Shown here in pieces: positions 44,428 through 54,492 of a DNA stretch of 64,000 bases; the stretch's first letter is position 1; every line of letters begins with the position of its first letter. The translations under genes and the position numbers were made by a program. This DNA comes from Palleronia pontilimi (GTDB lineage Bacteria > Pseudomonadota > Alphaproteobacteria > Rhodobacterales > Rhodobacteraceae). Location of the stretch: contig NZ_JAEKPD010000002.1 in the NCBI RefSeq assembly GCF_016412875.1, positions 394,353-458,352 of the forward strand. Direction: 5' to 3'. Below the pieces are notes generated by a model. That model had not been told where the DNA came from. It was given only the letters and a program-made list of their open reading frames with translations, and did no database searches.

Positions 44428-45441
44428 ATGGCCGACATCACCTCGATCGACAGCATCCGCGCCGCCCTGCGCGATCTGCCACAGCCCGACCGGGCCGCGC
44501 AGGACGGGGCTGCCGCGCGCAACGGGCAACTTACGAAGCCGCCCGGCGCGCTGGGTCGGCTGGAAGATCTGGCGATCTGGTACGCTGGCTGGCGTGCCGA
44601 TCCGCGCCCCGCGATCCACGCACCGCAGGTCCTTGTCTTCGCCGGAAACCATGGCGTGGCGGCCAGGGGCGTGTCGGCCTTTCCGCCCGAAGTCACCGTG
44701 CAGATGGTCGCCAATTTCGAAGGCGGCGGTGCCGCGATCAACCAGCTTTGCGACGCGTTCGGCGCCCACATGTCCGTCCACGCGCTGGACCTGGAGACGC
44801 CCACCGCCGATTTCACCGAAGCCCCCGCCATGGATGAGGCCGCTTTCGTCGCCGCCTTCGCCGCGGGCTGGAACGCCGTCGATCCGCAGGCCGACCTGTT
44901 GGTCACCGGGGAAATGGGGATCGGCAATACCACCTCGGCCGCGGCCATCGCCGCGGCACTTTACGGCGGCGGCGCGGCCATGTGGGTCGGACGCGGCACG
45001 GGTGTCGAGGGATCGGCGCTGGAAGGCAAGATCGCCGTGGTGGATGCAGGGCTCCGGCGCCACGCCGACAGGCTGGACGACCCGCTGGAGGTGCTGCGCT
45101 GCCTGGGCGGACGTGAGCTGGCGGCCATGGCGGGCGCCACCCTGCGCGCGCGGCACCTGTCGATCCCGGTCATCCTGGACGGCTATATCTGCTCGGCGGC
45201 CGTGGCGCCGCTGCACAGCGCCAGCCCGGCCGCGCTGGATCACGCAGTGGCGGGGCATCTTTCGGCGGAAGGCGCCCATGCAGAGCTTCTGGCCAAGCTC
45301 GGCAAGGCGCCGCTGTTGTCGCTGGGTCTGCGGCTTGGGGAAGGGTCGGGCGCGGCGCTTGCCATTGGCGTGCTGAAAGGCGCGATCGCCACGCATTCGG
45401 GCATGGCGACCTTCGCGGAAGCAGGGGTCGCCGACGGTTAG
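44428..45441 (+). CDS. cobT: Nicotinate-nucleotide--dimethylbenzimidazole phosphoribosyltransferase CobT
   Basis: A 337-residue enzyme making alpha-ribazole phosphate from dimethylbenzimidazole and nicotinate mononucleotide, supplying CobS. Motifs are [39 protein letters not shown] and the catalytic glutamate region near the C-terminus ([12 protein letters not shown]). It overlaps the antiporter gene on the other strand by 4 bases at the stop codons. Confidence 0.94.
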   Translation: MADITSIDSIRAALRDLPQPDRAAQDGAAARNGQLTKPPGALGRLEDLAIWYAGWRADPRPAIHAPQVLVFAGNHGVAARGVSAFPPEVTVQMVANFEGGGAAINQLCDAFGAHMSVHALDLETPTADFTEAPAMDEAAFVAAFAAGWNAVDPQADLLVTGEMGIGNTTSAAAIAAALYGGGAAMWVGRGTGVEGSALEGKIAVVDAGLRRHADRLDDPLEVLRCLGGRELAAMAGATLRARHLSIPVILDGYICSAAVAPLHSASPAALDHAVAGHLSAEGAHAELLAKLGKAPLLSLGLRLGEGSGAALAIGVLKGAIATHSGMATFAEAGVADG

Positions 45442-47396
45442 GCGACGCGATCCTCGGTCATGGGCGAGCCTGTGGCGCCCTCGGTCTCGTCTTCATCGTC
45501 CGAGACGTCGGTGTCGAGCCCGCGCATTTCGTCGTATTTCGCAGAAAGCGCGAATTCGAGATCCTTGTTCAGCGCCCGTGCGCGTTCCATGTAGGCCTCG
45601 TTGCGGGCGATGGGCACGCCAGGCTGCCACAGCTCGGCAAGTTCGCGCAGCGCCGAGCGGTCGATCTTGAAGAATGCCTTTTCCAGCTCGGACGCCTCGA
45701 ATTCGGTCAGCCCGATGTTTTCCAGCACGTAGCGCCCCGCCCGGAGCGAGCTGTCGAAGACCTCGCGCACGATGTCGTTCGCGCCCGCGCGGTAGAGTTC
45801 ATAGACATGGTTGCGGTCATAGGCCCGCGCGACGATGTGCAGGTCCGGACGGTGGCTGCGGGCGTATTCCACCAGCGCGGTCACATCTGCGGGACTGTCC
45901 ATGGTCACGACCAGCACCTTGGCGTCGTCCAATCCCGCGGCATGCAGCAGCTCGGGGCGGGTGGGATCGCCGAAAAAGCCCTTGAAGCCGAATTTCCGCA
46001 TCAGTTGGATGGTGTCCAGGTCGTTGTCCAGAACGGTCGTCTCGAACCCTGCCAATTGCAGCATCCGGTTCACCACCTGCCCGAAACGGCCGATACCCGC
46101 GATGATGATCGGCGTCTTGTGATCGATTTCGTCGGCGGGGATGGCTTCATCCTCGTCCTCTTCGGCCCAACGCGTGGACAGGAATTCCCACAAGATGAAG
46201 AAAAGCGGCGTCAGCAGCATCGAGAAGGCAACGACCAGCAGGATCCGCTCGGCCAGCGGCGTCGACAGCACGCCCGTCTGGGTCGAGAACGAGACCAGCA
46301 CGAACCCGAACTCTCCCGCCCCGCACAAACCCAGCGTGAACAGCCAGCGGTCCCGGCTTTTCAGCTTGAAGATCAGGCCCAGCGCGTAAAGGATCACTCC
46401 CTTCACGGCCATGACGCCCAGCGTCAGCCCGAGCACCACGAATGGCGCGGCGAAGAAACTGGTGAACGAGATCCCGGCGCCCACCGTGATAAAGAACAGG
46501 CCCAGCAGCAGGCCCTTGAAGGGTTCGATGTCTGATTCCAGCTCGTGCCGGAATTCCGAGTTGGCCAGCACCACCCCGGCCAGGAAGGTTCCGAGCGCGG
46601 GCGACAGCCCCACCAGCGTCATCATGAACGCGATGGAGATCACGATCAGAAGCGCCAGCGCGGTATAGAGCTCGCGCAATCCCGCGCGATGGATGAAGCG
46701 GAAAACGGGGCGCATTCCGAAGACACCGCCCACGATTATGATCCCGATCGCCAAGATGGTCGCCAGCGTGATGCCCCAGCCCGGCAGTGCCTCGATCACG
46801 GAAATGGCGGCTTGCGCGTTGGCGCCTGCCGTCGTCGCGCCCTCGCTCGAGCCCGCGCCGCCGGGCGCCGTGGCTCCGCCGCCACGCACGGCCAACAGCG
46901 GCAGGAATGCCAGCATCGGGATGACGGCGATATCCTGGGTCAAGAGAACCGAAAAGGACGATCGTCCGCCGCCGGTTTGCATCAGCCGCTTTTCGTTCAA
47001 TGTCTGTAGCACGATGGCGGTCGAGCTGAGCGCGAAGATCATGCCGATGGCCAGCGCCGATCCGGGCGGCTGGCCCAGCCAGATCGCGGCGCCCGAGATC
47101 AGGCCCATGGTCAGCAGGACCTGGCTGCCTCCCAGCCCGATCAGGCGGTGACGCATGTCCCAAAGCGCCTTCGGCTCGAGCTCCAGACCGATCAGGAACA
47201 GCATCATCACCACGCCGAACTCGGCGAAGTGCTGCAGGTCTTGCGTCTCGGATCCGACGAGACCCAGGACCGGGCCGATGACGATGCCGGCCGCCAGGTA
47301 GCCCAGGACCGAGCCAAATCCCAAACGTGCGGCCAACGGCACCGCGATCACCGCGGCGGCCAGATAGATCGTCGCCTGGAAAAGAAATGACTCCAT
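45438..47396 (-). CDS. CPA2 cation:proton antiporter with RCK domain (KefB-like)
   Basis: A 652-residue transporter: about 12-13 membrane segments (start [20 protein letters not shown], ion-binding region [31 protein letters not shown]) followed from about residue 430 by a TrkA-N/RCK domain ([29 protein letters not shown]) that binds NAD(H) or glutathione adducts in KefB/KefC. The C-terminal tail is acidic. Role: K+ or Na+ efflux in pH or electrophile stress. No ancillary KefF/KefG gene is adjacent. Confidence 0.9.
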   Translation of the reverse strand: MESFLFQATIYLAAAVIAVPLAARLGFGSVLGYLAAGIVIGPVLGLVGSETQDLQHFAEFGVVMMLFLIGLELEPKALWDMRHRLIGLGGSQVLLTMGLISGAAIWLGQPPGSALAIGMIFALSSTAIVLQTLNEKRLMQTGGGRSSFSVLLTQDIAVIPMLAFLPLLAVRGGGATAPGGAGSSEGATTAGANAQAAISVIEALPGWGITLATILAIGIIIVGGVFGMRPVFRFIHRAGLRELYTALALLIVISIAFMMTLVGLSPALGTFLAGVVLANSEFRHELESDIEPFKGLLLGLFFITVGAGISFTSFFAAPFVVLGLTLGVMAVKGVILYALGLIFKLKSRDRWLFTLGLCGAGEFGFVLVSFSTQTGVLSTPLAERILLVVAFSMLLTPLFFILWEFLSTRWAEEDEDEAIPADEIDHKTPIIIAGIGRFGQVVNRMLQLAGFETTVLDNDLDTIQLMRKFGFKGFFGDPTRPELLHAAGLDDAKVLVVTMDSPADVTALVEYARSHRPDLHIVARAYDRNHVYELYRAGANDIVREVFDSSLRAGRYVLENIGLTEFEASELEKAFFKIDRSALRELAELWQPGVPIARNEAYMERARALNKDLEFALSAKYDEMRGLDTDVSDDEDETEGATGSPMTEDRVA

Positions 47397-47502
47397 GTCG
47401 GCCGGTCCTGTTTACGCAAAATATCGGTGGCATCGTCGCACGTCTTATCACGTGAGGACAACGGGGTGCCGGTTAAGTTTCCGGTGTAAAAAATGACACG
47501 GG

Positions 47503-50367
47503 CTAGCCCCGCGGCATGCTCAAAAGAATTTGTCGCCCGCCTTTGACGTAGCTCAGCTGTTCGGCTCCGATGGCTTGGACGCGTCCGCCATCGACCCGGT
47601 CGCCGACCTTGACCTTCACGAATCGTCCCGACGGCAAGCGCACCAGGGCACGGCGATTGGCTGCCGTTCCGTACACGCCCATCAGGTTGACCTTACCCAG
47701 GTTGATCGCATTGGCGACCGTCGCGCTTGCCGCGACGCTGCCGCGCGTGGGTCCGCTCGGGCGCGCGATGGCCGACGCGGCGGCTACGCGGACAGGCTCG
47801 GCCTGACGCTGCTGCGTGACGCGCGCGACCGTGCGGTCGAAATTGCGCGGCCGGGTCTTGGGAAGCTGCGACCGCGCGACGGCGAAGGGACTGATCTGGA
47901 CTGGCGCCGCCTGGACGGCCGGAACAAGGTTTTGCAGCGCCGATGCCGCAGCGGAGGCGGCAGCGGCCCCGATCTGCGCGGCGTCGATCGTGGGCGCATC
48001 CTGCGATGGAGCATCCGCGATGGCGCCCGGGCGGGCCCGCGGCGCGAGGCGGGCAACCTCGACGGTTTCGGCCTCCTCGGTTGTCTCCGTTGCCTCGGGC
48101 GAGCTTTTTGCGGAGGCGGGACGTGGGCGCGGCGTCAGACCGGCCAGGCGGACGATGACGGACGCGGTCTCGCCATCGGACTCCACCGCGGCATCCTGCT
48201 GCAGCTCTTCGGACGGGCGGGACCGGGGGCGCAGCGCAGGCTCGCCCTGGTTGACCGGGATGACCAGGTCGGCCTCGCTCGGCGGCTCGGGCGTCGTCGC
48301 CGGACGCTCGGGTGCGGGGGGCGGGCGACGCGGCGGCAGACCTGCGGTCACAAGGACCCCTTGCGGGCTGAGTGTGCCGTCGGGCGTGGCGACGACCAGG
48401 CCGTCGGCGTTCAGCTCGAAGCGTTCGCCGGGCGGGGGCGGCGGCAAAAGCGCGCTCGGCGCGCCCGCGGGCGATACGACGGGCGCTAGCGCCGCGGCGC
48501 GATCCTGGGTCCGCAATCGACCGTCGGGCTGCGGGGTGAAAAGCTGCTCCAGCCGGTCGGCCGCCGGGGCATCGGTAATGGACGGCGGCGCGATGTCGAC
48601 CCCGGTTGCCGCATAGCGACCGTCGTCGGACGCGCCTTCGGGACGGCGAAGTGGGTCGTTGGGGTCCGGGACGAGGGACGGATCGACGGCGGCAGTGTCT
48701 TCCGCGGTCTGGGTCGGCGTGTCGGCCGCGGCAGGATCCTGCGCGTCTGCCTCGGGTGTTGCGTCCAGCGGCGGCGTCGCATCTTCGGGCGGCGCGATGA
48801 GCGCCAGATCGGTGGCGTCGTCTCGTGGTGCGCCGACCGGGTCGAGGGCGTCGGCCTGGCTGTCGATCGCCGGAGCGTCGTCTTCGGTCGGCGGCACCGC
48901 CGGGGCCAGCGCCGTATCGGTGTCGGACGGCAGGACGGGTTCCGGCGCCAGCGCCTCCGCGGGATCGGATGTCGGTGCGATCAGAGCGTCTTCGGTGGGG
49001 GTGAGCAGGAAAAAAGCGCTCCAGATCCCCACGGCCAGCGCGAAGGCGACCAACAGGCCGATCAGGACCGGCAAGATCGTCAGGCCGCGTCGCGCTTGCA
49101 CGTCCCGGCGGGCACCGAACACCGTCATCCGCTCGGCTTCGATGTCGGGCGTGCTGGCGGGTGCCGGGTGCGAGACGTTGGCGGGCAGGGGGACCGGCCC
49201 GGTGTCGGGTGGGGCAACCTTACGGATCGACGGCACCGGGCTGGACTTGCGCCCCGGTGGCGCGGCCGCCGGTTTTCGCGCAGCGCCGCCGCCATTGGTG
49301 ACCTTCATGGCCGGGACAGGCGCATGGCGGCCGGGGCTCGGACCCGCACCACCATCGGGCATCATCGCGATGCGCGACGCGATCGAGCCCAGACGCGACG
49401 GGTCCGGTGCGCTTTTCGGGGCGGTCGGGGCCGAGCGACGCGTGGAAAAGGCCGGTGTCGGCAGGGCGCCCTCGGGCGTTGCGACCTGACTTTTCTCGGT
49501 CTGGGAAGCCGCGGGCCTCGTCTCGGTTTCTTTTTCGGACTGCACGCGCGCTTCGGCGGTCGAAAGATCCTCGGTCGTTCCCATGTCGACGGCCGCGGCG
49601 ATCTCGGCCCGCGTCCTAACGCCTGCGCTTTTCGCGTCGGCCTCAGGCGTTTCGACTGGGGGCGTTGGCTTCGCCTTCGCATCCGACGCCGCATCGCCAT
49701 CTTTCGACGTGGCGGCCTCCGACGTATCGACGTCTGTACGCGGTTCGTCGAGCTCCACGGTCTGCGTCGGCTCCGGTGCGTCCATCTTGGCGGGCGCAGG
49801 CTCATTTTTCAGCACATCGGCGATGCGGGTAACCGTCGGCTCGGGCGCGGCTGCGGCCGAGGCGTTACCGCCCGACGACGCGAAGACGGTCTTGCCGAAG
49901 TTTGGGTTCTTCCTAAACAGGCCCTTGCGCGGCGCCGCGACGAAGCCCTGCGGGTTGAAACCATGGGCCACCGCGAAATCCTCCGCCTGGTCCAGCGTCT
50001 CGCGGGCGACAAGGGCGACAGCCACCTGGTCCTTGGATTTCTGGGTCCAGTCGATCACCAGGTCATCCAGCGCATAGGGCGTCTGACCGTCCAGTTCCGC
50101 TTCGACCAGCTTGCGGCGCTCGTCGGCGTCCTTGACGTCTTCGGGGACATCGACCGTGGTGAACAGGATCTCGGAGTGCGGGATGCTGAGTTGGGTCTTC
50201 AGCGGACCGTCGGACAGCGCCTGCGCGTCGCGACGCATGTCTTCCAGGCGGGTTTCGAAATGCGGATCGTCGAGGGCCACCTCGCCGATGACGGGCATGT
50301 CGTTCCCGCTGCCATGGCGAAGGCGCACGCCCGAATGATCAAGGTCAAGATGAAATGTCTTCTTCAT
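47503..50367 (-). CDS. PilM/GspL-like and PilP-like two-end fusion protein
   Basis: A 954-residue protein. Residues 1-145 resemble the actin-like PilM/GspL class (LSIPHSEILFTTVDVP, AELDGQTPYALDDLVIDW, VALVARETLDQAEDFA). Residues 146-425 are Pro/Ala/acidic low complexity. A single membrane span lies at about 429-455 (ILPVLIGLLVAFALAVGIW), followed by a long Pro/Ala-rich periplasmic region. The last 65 residues look like PilP: VNLMGVYGTAANRRALVRLP, VKVGDRVDGGRVQAI. Domain calls are by pattern only. No other pilus or type II secretion gene lies in the window. Confidence 0.65.
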   Translation of the reverse strand: MKKTFHLDLDHSGVRLRHGSGNDMPVIGEVALDDPHFETRLEDMRRDAQALSDGPLKTQLSIPHSEILFTTVDVPEDVKDADERRKLVEAELDGQTPYALDDLVIDWTQKSKDQVAVALVARETLDQAEDFAVAHGFNPQGFVAAPRKGLFRKNPNFGKTVFASSGGNASAAAAPEPTVTRIADVLKNEPAPAKMDAPEPTQTVELDEPRTDVDTSEAATSKDGDAASDAKAKPTPPVETPEADAKSAGVRTRAEIAAAVDMGTTEDLSTAEARVQSEKETETRPAASQTEKSQVATPEGALPTPAFSTRRSAPTAPKSAPDPSRLGSIASRIAMMPDGGAGPSPGRHAPVPAMKVTNGGGAARKPAAAPPGRKSSPVPSIRKVAPPDTGPVPLPANVSHPAPASTPDIEAERMTVFGARRDVQARRGLTILPVLIGLLVAFALAVGIWSAFFLLTPTEDALIAPTSDPAEALAPEPVLPSDTDTALAPAVPPTEDDAPAIDSQADALDPVGAPRDDATDLALIAPPEDATPPLDATPEADAQDPAAADTPTQTAEDTAAVDPSLVPDPNDPLRRPEGASDDGRYAATGVDIAPPSITDAPAADRLEQLFTPQPDGRLRTQDRAAALAPVVSPAGAPSALLPPPPPGERFELNADGLVVATPDGTLSPQGVLVTAGLPPRRPPPAPERPATTPEPPSEADLVIPVNQGEPALRPRSRPSEELQQDAAVESDGETASVIVRLAGLTPRPRPASAKSSPEATETTEEAETVEVARLAPRARPGAIADAPSQDAPTIDAAQIGAAAASAAASALQNLVPAVQAAPVQISPFAVARSQLPKTRPRNFDRTVARVTQQRQAEPVRVAAASAIARPSGPTRGSVAASATVANAINLGKVNLMGVYGTAANRRALVRLPSGRFVKVKVGDRVDGGRVQAIGAEQLSYVKGGRQILLSMPRG

Positions 50368-50514
50368 GTCAGTCGTTTACCACGCAAAGCGGGATTGCCG
50401 ACACCCCTTGATGCCTAGCACCGTTCTATAGCAGCTTTTTGCCGAGGCAAACAATCGGCACGCGCCATTCCGCGCCCGGCGATATGGTGCCTAGTAGCAA
50501 AGAAAGGAATTCGC

Positions 50515-51237
50515 ATGAAATCAATGTTCTGCAAGTCCGCGGCACTCATCCTCACGCTTTCGCTAGCCATGGGTCTGACCCCGGCCCACGCACAGGACGA
50601 AGCGACACGGGCCGCGCCCCTCCTGGAAGTGACCGGCGAAGGGAGCGTCAGCGCGGTGCCCGACATGGCGACGATCCGGCTGGGCGTCGTGGCCGAGGCG
50701 GTGATCGCGGGCGAAGCGGTGAGCGCGATGGAAGGCCCGATGACCGCGCTGTTGGGCCGACTGCAATCGCTCGGTATCGACCCACGCGACATACAGACCA
50801 GCACGCTGCGGCTCAGCCCGGTCTATGCCGACCGCCCGCCGGAAGGGGACGGCGCTCCGCGCATTGAGCGCTACGAGGCGTCCAGCGACGTGTCGGTCCA
50901 GGTGCGCGATCTGGACCTGCTTGGCGCGATCCTGGACGAAGCGGTCGGCGCTGGATCGAATCGGTTCGACGGGCTCAGCTTCGGGCTGGCCGACCCGACC
51001 GAGGTCCGCGACGCGGCACTGGCCGCGGCCATGGCGGATGCGCTGCGCAAGGCGGCCATCCTCGCGGATGCGGCAGGTGTGCAACTGGGGCCATTGGTAA
51101 GGGTGGTCGAGCAGGGCGGCAGCCGACCGCCGCAACCGATGATGATGGAAACCACGATGGACCGCTCCGCGGCCGTGGCGCCGGGTGAGGTCGAAACCGA
51201 CGCCCGCGTGATGGTGCAATTCGCGCTGCAGCCCTGA
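50515..51237 (+). CDS. SIMPL (DUF541) domain periplasmic protein
   Basis: A 240-residue protein with a Sec signal (MKSMFCKSAALILTLSLAMG, cleavage AHAQ) and one SIMPL domain: EVTGEGSVSAVPDMATIRLG at the start and the repeated beta-alpha pattern (DIQTSTLRLSPVY, EASSDVSVQVRDLDLLG). Members are linked to oxidative stress resistance and outer-membrane integrity, with unclear mechanism. Confidence 0.9.
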   Translation: MKSMFCKSAALILTLSLAMGLTPAHAQDEATRAAPLLEVTGEGSVSAVPDMATIRLGVVAEAVIAGEAVSAMEGPMTALLGRLQSLGIDPRDIQTSTLRLSPVYADRPPEGDGAPRIERYEASSDVSVQVRDLDLLGAILDEAVGAGSNRFDGLSFGLADPTEVRDAALAAAMADALRKAAILADAAGVQLGPLVRVVEQGGSRPPQPMMMETTMDRSAAVAPGEVETDARVMVQFALQP

Positions 51238-51298
51238 GCCGCGACGGCGCAGGCCTGCAAATGCGTGCGCCACTCTTCGTCCTGAGGAAAACACGCAA

Positions 51299-51334
51299 GA
51301 AAAAACCGCCCGCCTGTCACCAGGCGGGCGGTTT
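51299..51334. terminator. Bidirectional terminator between SIMPL and metY genes
   Basis: A perfect 11-bp stem (CCGCCCGCCTG, 51306-51316, with its complement 51321-51331) and TCAC loop. Read on the minus strand it is followed by six or more U and terminates metY; on the plus strand only three U follow. Confidence 0.9.
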
Positions 51335-51358
51335 GCCGTGTGGAGCCGGGCGCGAATG

Positions 51359-52648
51359 TCAGGCGGTGGCTTTCGCCAGGGCCTGGTCCAGATCGGCGAT
51401 CAGATCGTCGGGATCCTCGATTCCGATGGACACGCGCACCACTTCGGGGTCGGCGCCGGCTGCGCGCTGCTGGTTCTCGTCCAACTGCCGGTGGGTGGTC
51501 GACGCCGAGTGGATGATCAGCGACCGAGTATCGCCCAGGTTGGCCACGTGGCTGAAGATCTCGAGCGAGTCGATCAGCTTCATGCACGCCTCGTAGCCGC
51601 CCTTGACCGCGAAGGTGAACAGCGACCCGGCACCGCGGGGGCAGACTTGCTCGACCCGGTTGAAATAGGGCGAGCTTTCCAGCCCCGCATAGGTCACGTA
51701 ATTCACGCGATCGTCCTGCTCCAGCCAGTTGGCGATCTTGCGCGCGTTCGAGACGTGCTTCTCCATCCGCAGGCCCAGCGTCTCGATGCCCATCAGCGTG
51801 TAATGGGCCGCCTGGGGGTTCAGCGTCATGCCGAGGTCGCGCAACCCGATGGCGATGCCGTGGAAGGTGAAGGCCAGCGGGCCGAAGGTCTCGTGGAATT
51901 TCAGGCCGTGATAGGCGGGCTCGGAGGCGCTCAGGGACGGGAACTTGTCGCTGGCCGACCAGTCGAAGGTGCCGCTGTCCACGACGACGCCACCCGTGAC
52001 CGACCCGTTGCCCGTCAGATACTTGGTCAGCGAATGGACGACCAGCGTGGCGCCGTGCTCGATGGGACGGCAGAGATACGGCGTGGCGGACGTGTTGTCG
52101 ACGATCAGCGGCAGACCGGCGGCATCGGCGACGTCCGCGACGGCCCGCAGATCGGTGATGTAGCCGCCCGGATTGGCGATCGACTCGCAGAAGACGGCGC
52201 GGGTGTCGTCGTCGATCGCATCCCGGATGGCGTCGAGGTCGTCGAAATCCACGAACTTGGCGGACCAACCGAAGCGCTTGATGGTTTGGGTCATCTGCGT
52301 GACCGTGCCGCCGTAAAGCCGGGTGCTGACCACGACGTTCTTGCCGGGGCTCATCAGCGGGAACAGCGCCATGATCTGCGCCGCGTGGCCGGACGAGCAG
52401 CACACCGCGCCGACGCCGCCTTCCAGCGTGGCGACGCGTTCCTGCAGCACCGCGACGGTGGGGTTGGTCAGGCGCGAATAGATGAAGCCCACTTCCTGCA
52501 GGTTGAACAGTGCCGCGGCGTGGTCGGCATCGCGGAAGACATAGGCGGTAGTCTGATAGATCGGCGTGTTGCGCGCGCCGGTGGTCGGGTCGGGCCGGGC
52601 GCCCGCGTGAACGGCCAGCGTATCGAAGCCGTAGGTTGCGTCTGACAT
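51359..52648 (-). CDS. metY: O-acetylhomoserine sulfhydrylase MetY
   Basis: A 429-residue PLP enzyme of the Cys/Met metabolism family that makes homocysteine from O-acetylhomoserine and sulfide. Motifs: GFIYSRLTNPTVAVLQERVA, SSGHAAQIM, and the PLP lysine in HSLTKYLTGNGSVTGG. Length and the TTAYVF N-terminus fit MetY rather than MetB/MetC. No SAM-II riboswitch could be recognised in the 86-base gap upstream. Confidence 0.93.
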   Translation of the reverse strand: MSDATYGFDTLAVHAGARPDPTTGARNTPIYQTTAYVFRDADHAAALFNLQEVGFIYSRLTNPTVAVLQERVATLEGGVGAVCCSSGHAAQIMALFPLMSPGKNVVVSTRLYGGTVTQMTQTIKRFGWSAKFVDFDDLDAIRDAIDDDTRAVFCESIANPGGYITDLRAVADVADAAGLPLIVDNTSATPYLCRPIEHGATLVVHSLTKYLTGNGSVTGGVVVDSGTFDWSASDKFPSLSASEPAYHGLKFHETFGPLAFTFHGIAIGLRDLGMTLNPQAAHYTLMGIETLGLRMEKHVSNARKIANWLEQDDRVNYVTYAGLESSPYFNRVEQVCPRGAGSLFTFAVKGGYEACMKLIDSLEIFSHVANLGDTRSLIIHSASTTHRQLDENQQRAAGADPEVVRVSIGIEDPDDLIADLDQALAKATA

Positions 52649-52734
52649 GGGTCTCTCCGGTTGGGTGGTGTCAATCCGTCGCGCGCAGGTGTAGGCCAAG
52701 GCCACTTTGTGCACAACAACGCCGGAGCCGACCG

Positions 52735-53148
52735 ATGCCCCACCCGTTTCACCTGGCCTACCACGTCACCGACCTGGACGCCGCGCGCAAATTCTACGGC
52801 GGCGTGCTGAACTGCGCCGAGGGGCGATCGACCGAAACCTGGGTCGATTTCGACTTCTTCGGCCACCAGATCAGCCTGCACCTGGGCCAGCCCTTCGCCA
52901 CGTCCGATACGGGCCAGGTCGGCGATCACATGGTGCCGATGCCGCATCTGGGCGTGGTGCTGCCTTTAGAGGACTGGAAGGTGCTGAAGGATCGACTTGA
53001 GGCCGCGGGCACCGACTGGGTGCTACCGCCGTCGGTCCGCTTCGAGGGGCAGCCGGGCGAGCAATGGACCATGTTCTTCCGCGATCCCGCGGGCAACCCC
53101 ATCGAGGTGAAGGGGTTCGCGCGGATGGAGACGGTGTTCGCCGTCTGA
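52735..53148 (+). CDS. VOC family (glyoxalase-like) protein
   Basis: A 137-residue protein of the vicinal-oxygen-chelate fold: beta-alpha-beta pieces HLAYHVTDLDAARKFYGGVL and FFRDPAGNPIEVKGF, with possible metal ligands His6 or nearby and Glu in PIEVKGF. Dioxygenase, glyoxalase or resistance function cannot be chosen. It is divergent from metY. Confidence 0.85.
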   Translation: MPHPFHLAYHVTDLDAARKFYGGVLNCAEGRSTETWVDFDFFGHQISLHLGQPFATSDTGQVGDHMVPMPHLGVVLPLEDWKVLKDRLEAAGTDWVLPPSVRFEGQPGEQWTMFFRDPAGNPIEVKGFARMETVFAV

Positions 53149-53225
53149 GACGACGCACCCGGGCCGGGCGGCGCGTCAGAGGTATTTATGGACAGGTGAA
53201 GCAGGGGTCGCGCGCAGCCTTACGT

Positions 53226-54215
53226 TCAGCGCATCCACAGATTGTTCGATTTCAGCCGGTTGCGGATCGCGCGTTCCTTGCGGGGCAGGTCGTCGCGGTC
53301 GAACAGCGCGCGCGCCTTGTCGCCCTTGCCCTGCAGCACCATGCGCCGGATCGGTTCGTATTGCTTCAGCACCTTCTTGATCCTGTTGGGCGCCACGGCC
53401 TCGTGCAGCGTTTCGACCACGCGGTCGTCTTCGCGGGCGTAGAGCAGCGGCAGCAGACGGTAGTGGCAGCTGACCGATCCATCCAGCAGTCCCGGCGGGA
53501 TCGTGTGGCGGCCGCCGCCGAAGCTGTGGATCACCAGCGGCAGCGCCACCTGGTCGAGCCAAGGATCGAGCGATTGGCATTCCAAGGCGCGCGGCGCGTC
53601 GTCTCGGACCGCCAGCGCGAAGTCCAGGAACCTTTGCCCGAATTCGGGCCCGGATCGGTGGAAGAACCAGCCCGCGTTGAAGTAGAGATACCGCTCCCAG
53701 TATTCATCCGGCTGATCCAGATCCAGCGAGCTTTCGAAATCCAGCCCGAAGGCGTCATAGAGCGATTTCCAAGTCTCGGTGTAGCCGGGGCCGTACAATT
53801 CCAGCTCGGGCCAGGTGCCTTCGCGCCGCATGGACGCACTGGGGCGGTCGAAATCGAACGGCACGTCGCTGAGCGCGCCGGTGATCAGCGTGTCGCTGTC
53901 GAAGAACACGAAGGGTCGGTCGCGGGGCAGGGCCAGCAGCGCTTCGATCTTGTTTCCGTAGGGGTAGGCGGCGCCGAAATGACGCGAGGTGAAGGGCAGG
54001 ATCGTGGCGCCCAACTCGGTCTCGAGCAGCCCGCGCACCGCGCCGTCCATGCGCGAGTCGCCGGGCCAGAGCGCGCCGGGCTGCGGCTCGGCCACGTAAA
54101 GCGTGCCCGCGAAATCCGGATCCGAATGGCGCAAAGATGCGGCGAAGAGCGCGGCCTCGTAGCCCAGCCGACCGGCCTGGCCCACAATGACGATATCGAA
54201 GGGGGGTCGGGACAT
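53226..54215 (-). CDS. GT-A-like glycosyltransferase-related protein
   Basis: A 329-residue protein that begins with a beta-alpha-beta nucleotide-binding start (FDIVIVGQAGRLGYEAALFA) and has a DxD-like motif in RPFVFFDSDTLITG with KIEALL just before, as in GT-A glycosyltransferases of family 8-like topology. The rest (YFNAGWFFHRSG, LDQVALPLVIHSFG) fits this fold. Donor and acceptor unknown. The C-terminal 60 residues are basic. It is followed by no other cell-surface gene. Confidence 0.6.
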   Translation of the reverse strand: MSRPPFDIVIVGQAGRLGYEAALFAASLRHSDPDFAGTLYVAEPQPGALWPGDSRMDGAVRGLLETELGATILPFTSRHFGAAYPYGNKIEALLALPRDRPFVFFDSDTLITGALSDVPFDFDRPSASMRREGTWPELELYGPGYTETWKSLYDAFGLDFESSLDLDQPDEYWERYLYFNAGWFFHRSGPEFGQRFLDFALAVRDDAPRALECQSLDPWLDQVALPLVIHSFGGGRHTIPPGLLDGSVSCHYRLLPLLYAREDDRVVETLHEAVAPNRIKKVLKQYEPIRRMVLQGKGDKARALFDRDDLPRKERAIRNRLKSNNLWMR

Positions 54216-54322
54216 GCACGCTCCGCCGGGTCTGCGTGCGCGTTATTGCCAGAGCGGGAGGGCAGGAAAAAGGCCAATCCCGCACCAGGGGGTCGGCCGT
54301 GCGCCATTTGTCTGGGGGAAAG

Positions 54323-54406
54323 TGGTGGGCGACCCTGGAATCGAACCAGGCGTGCGTCTCCGCGAGGGAGTTACAGTCCCCTGCCACACCTTGCGGCCTG
54401 TCGCCC
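54323..54406 (-). tRNA. tRNA-Tyr (GTA)
   Basis: An 84-base class II tRNA with encoded CCA: acceptor GGGCGAC/GTCGCCC, A73, anticodon stem GGGGA/TCCCT with loop CTGTAAC, long variable arm CGCGGAGACGCACG, T-arm CCTGG/CCAGG with TTCGATT loop. Position 8 is A rather than the usual U, and positions 14 and 21 of the D-loop also appear non-canonical. Lies just before rlmB on the opposite strand. Confidence 0.93.
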
Positions 54407-54492
54407 ACTGGCGGCTGGGGTAGCCGGGCACTTGTGGGGCGTCAAGACGAAATTCGCTTGAAATTCCGCGTCCGCGCGCGCAAGGGCGGGGC

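Noticed and set aside
52649..52734. SAM-II riboswitch upstream of metY
   Set aside because: The conserved SAM-II pseudoknot sequence pattern is not present on the minus strand.
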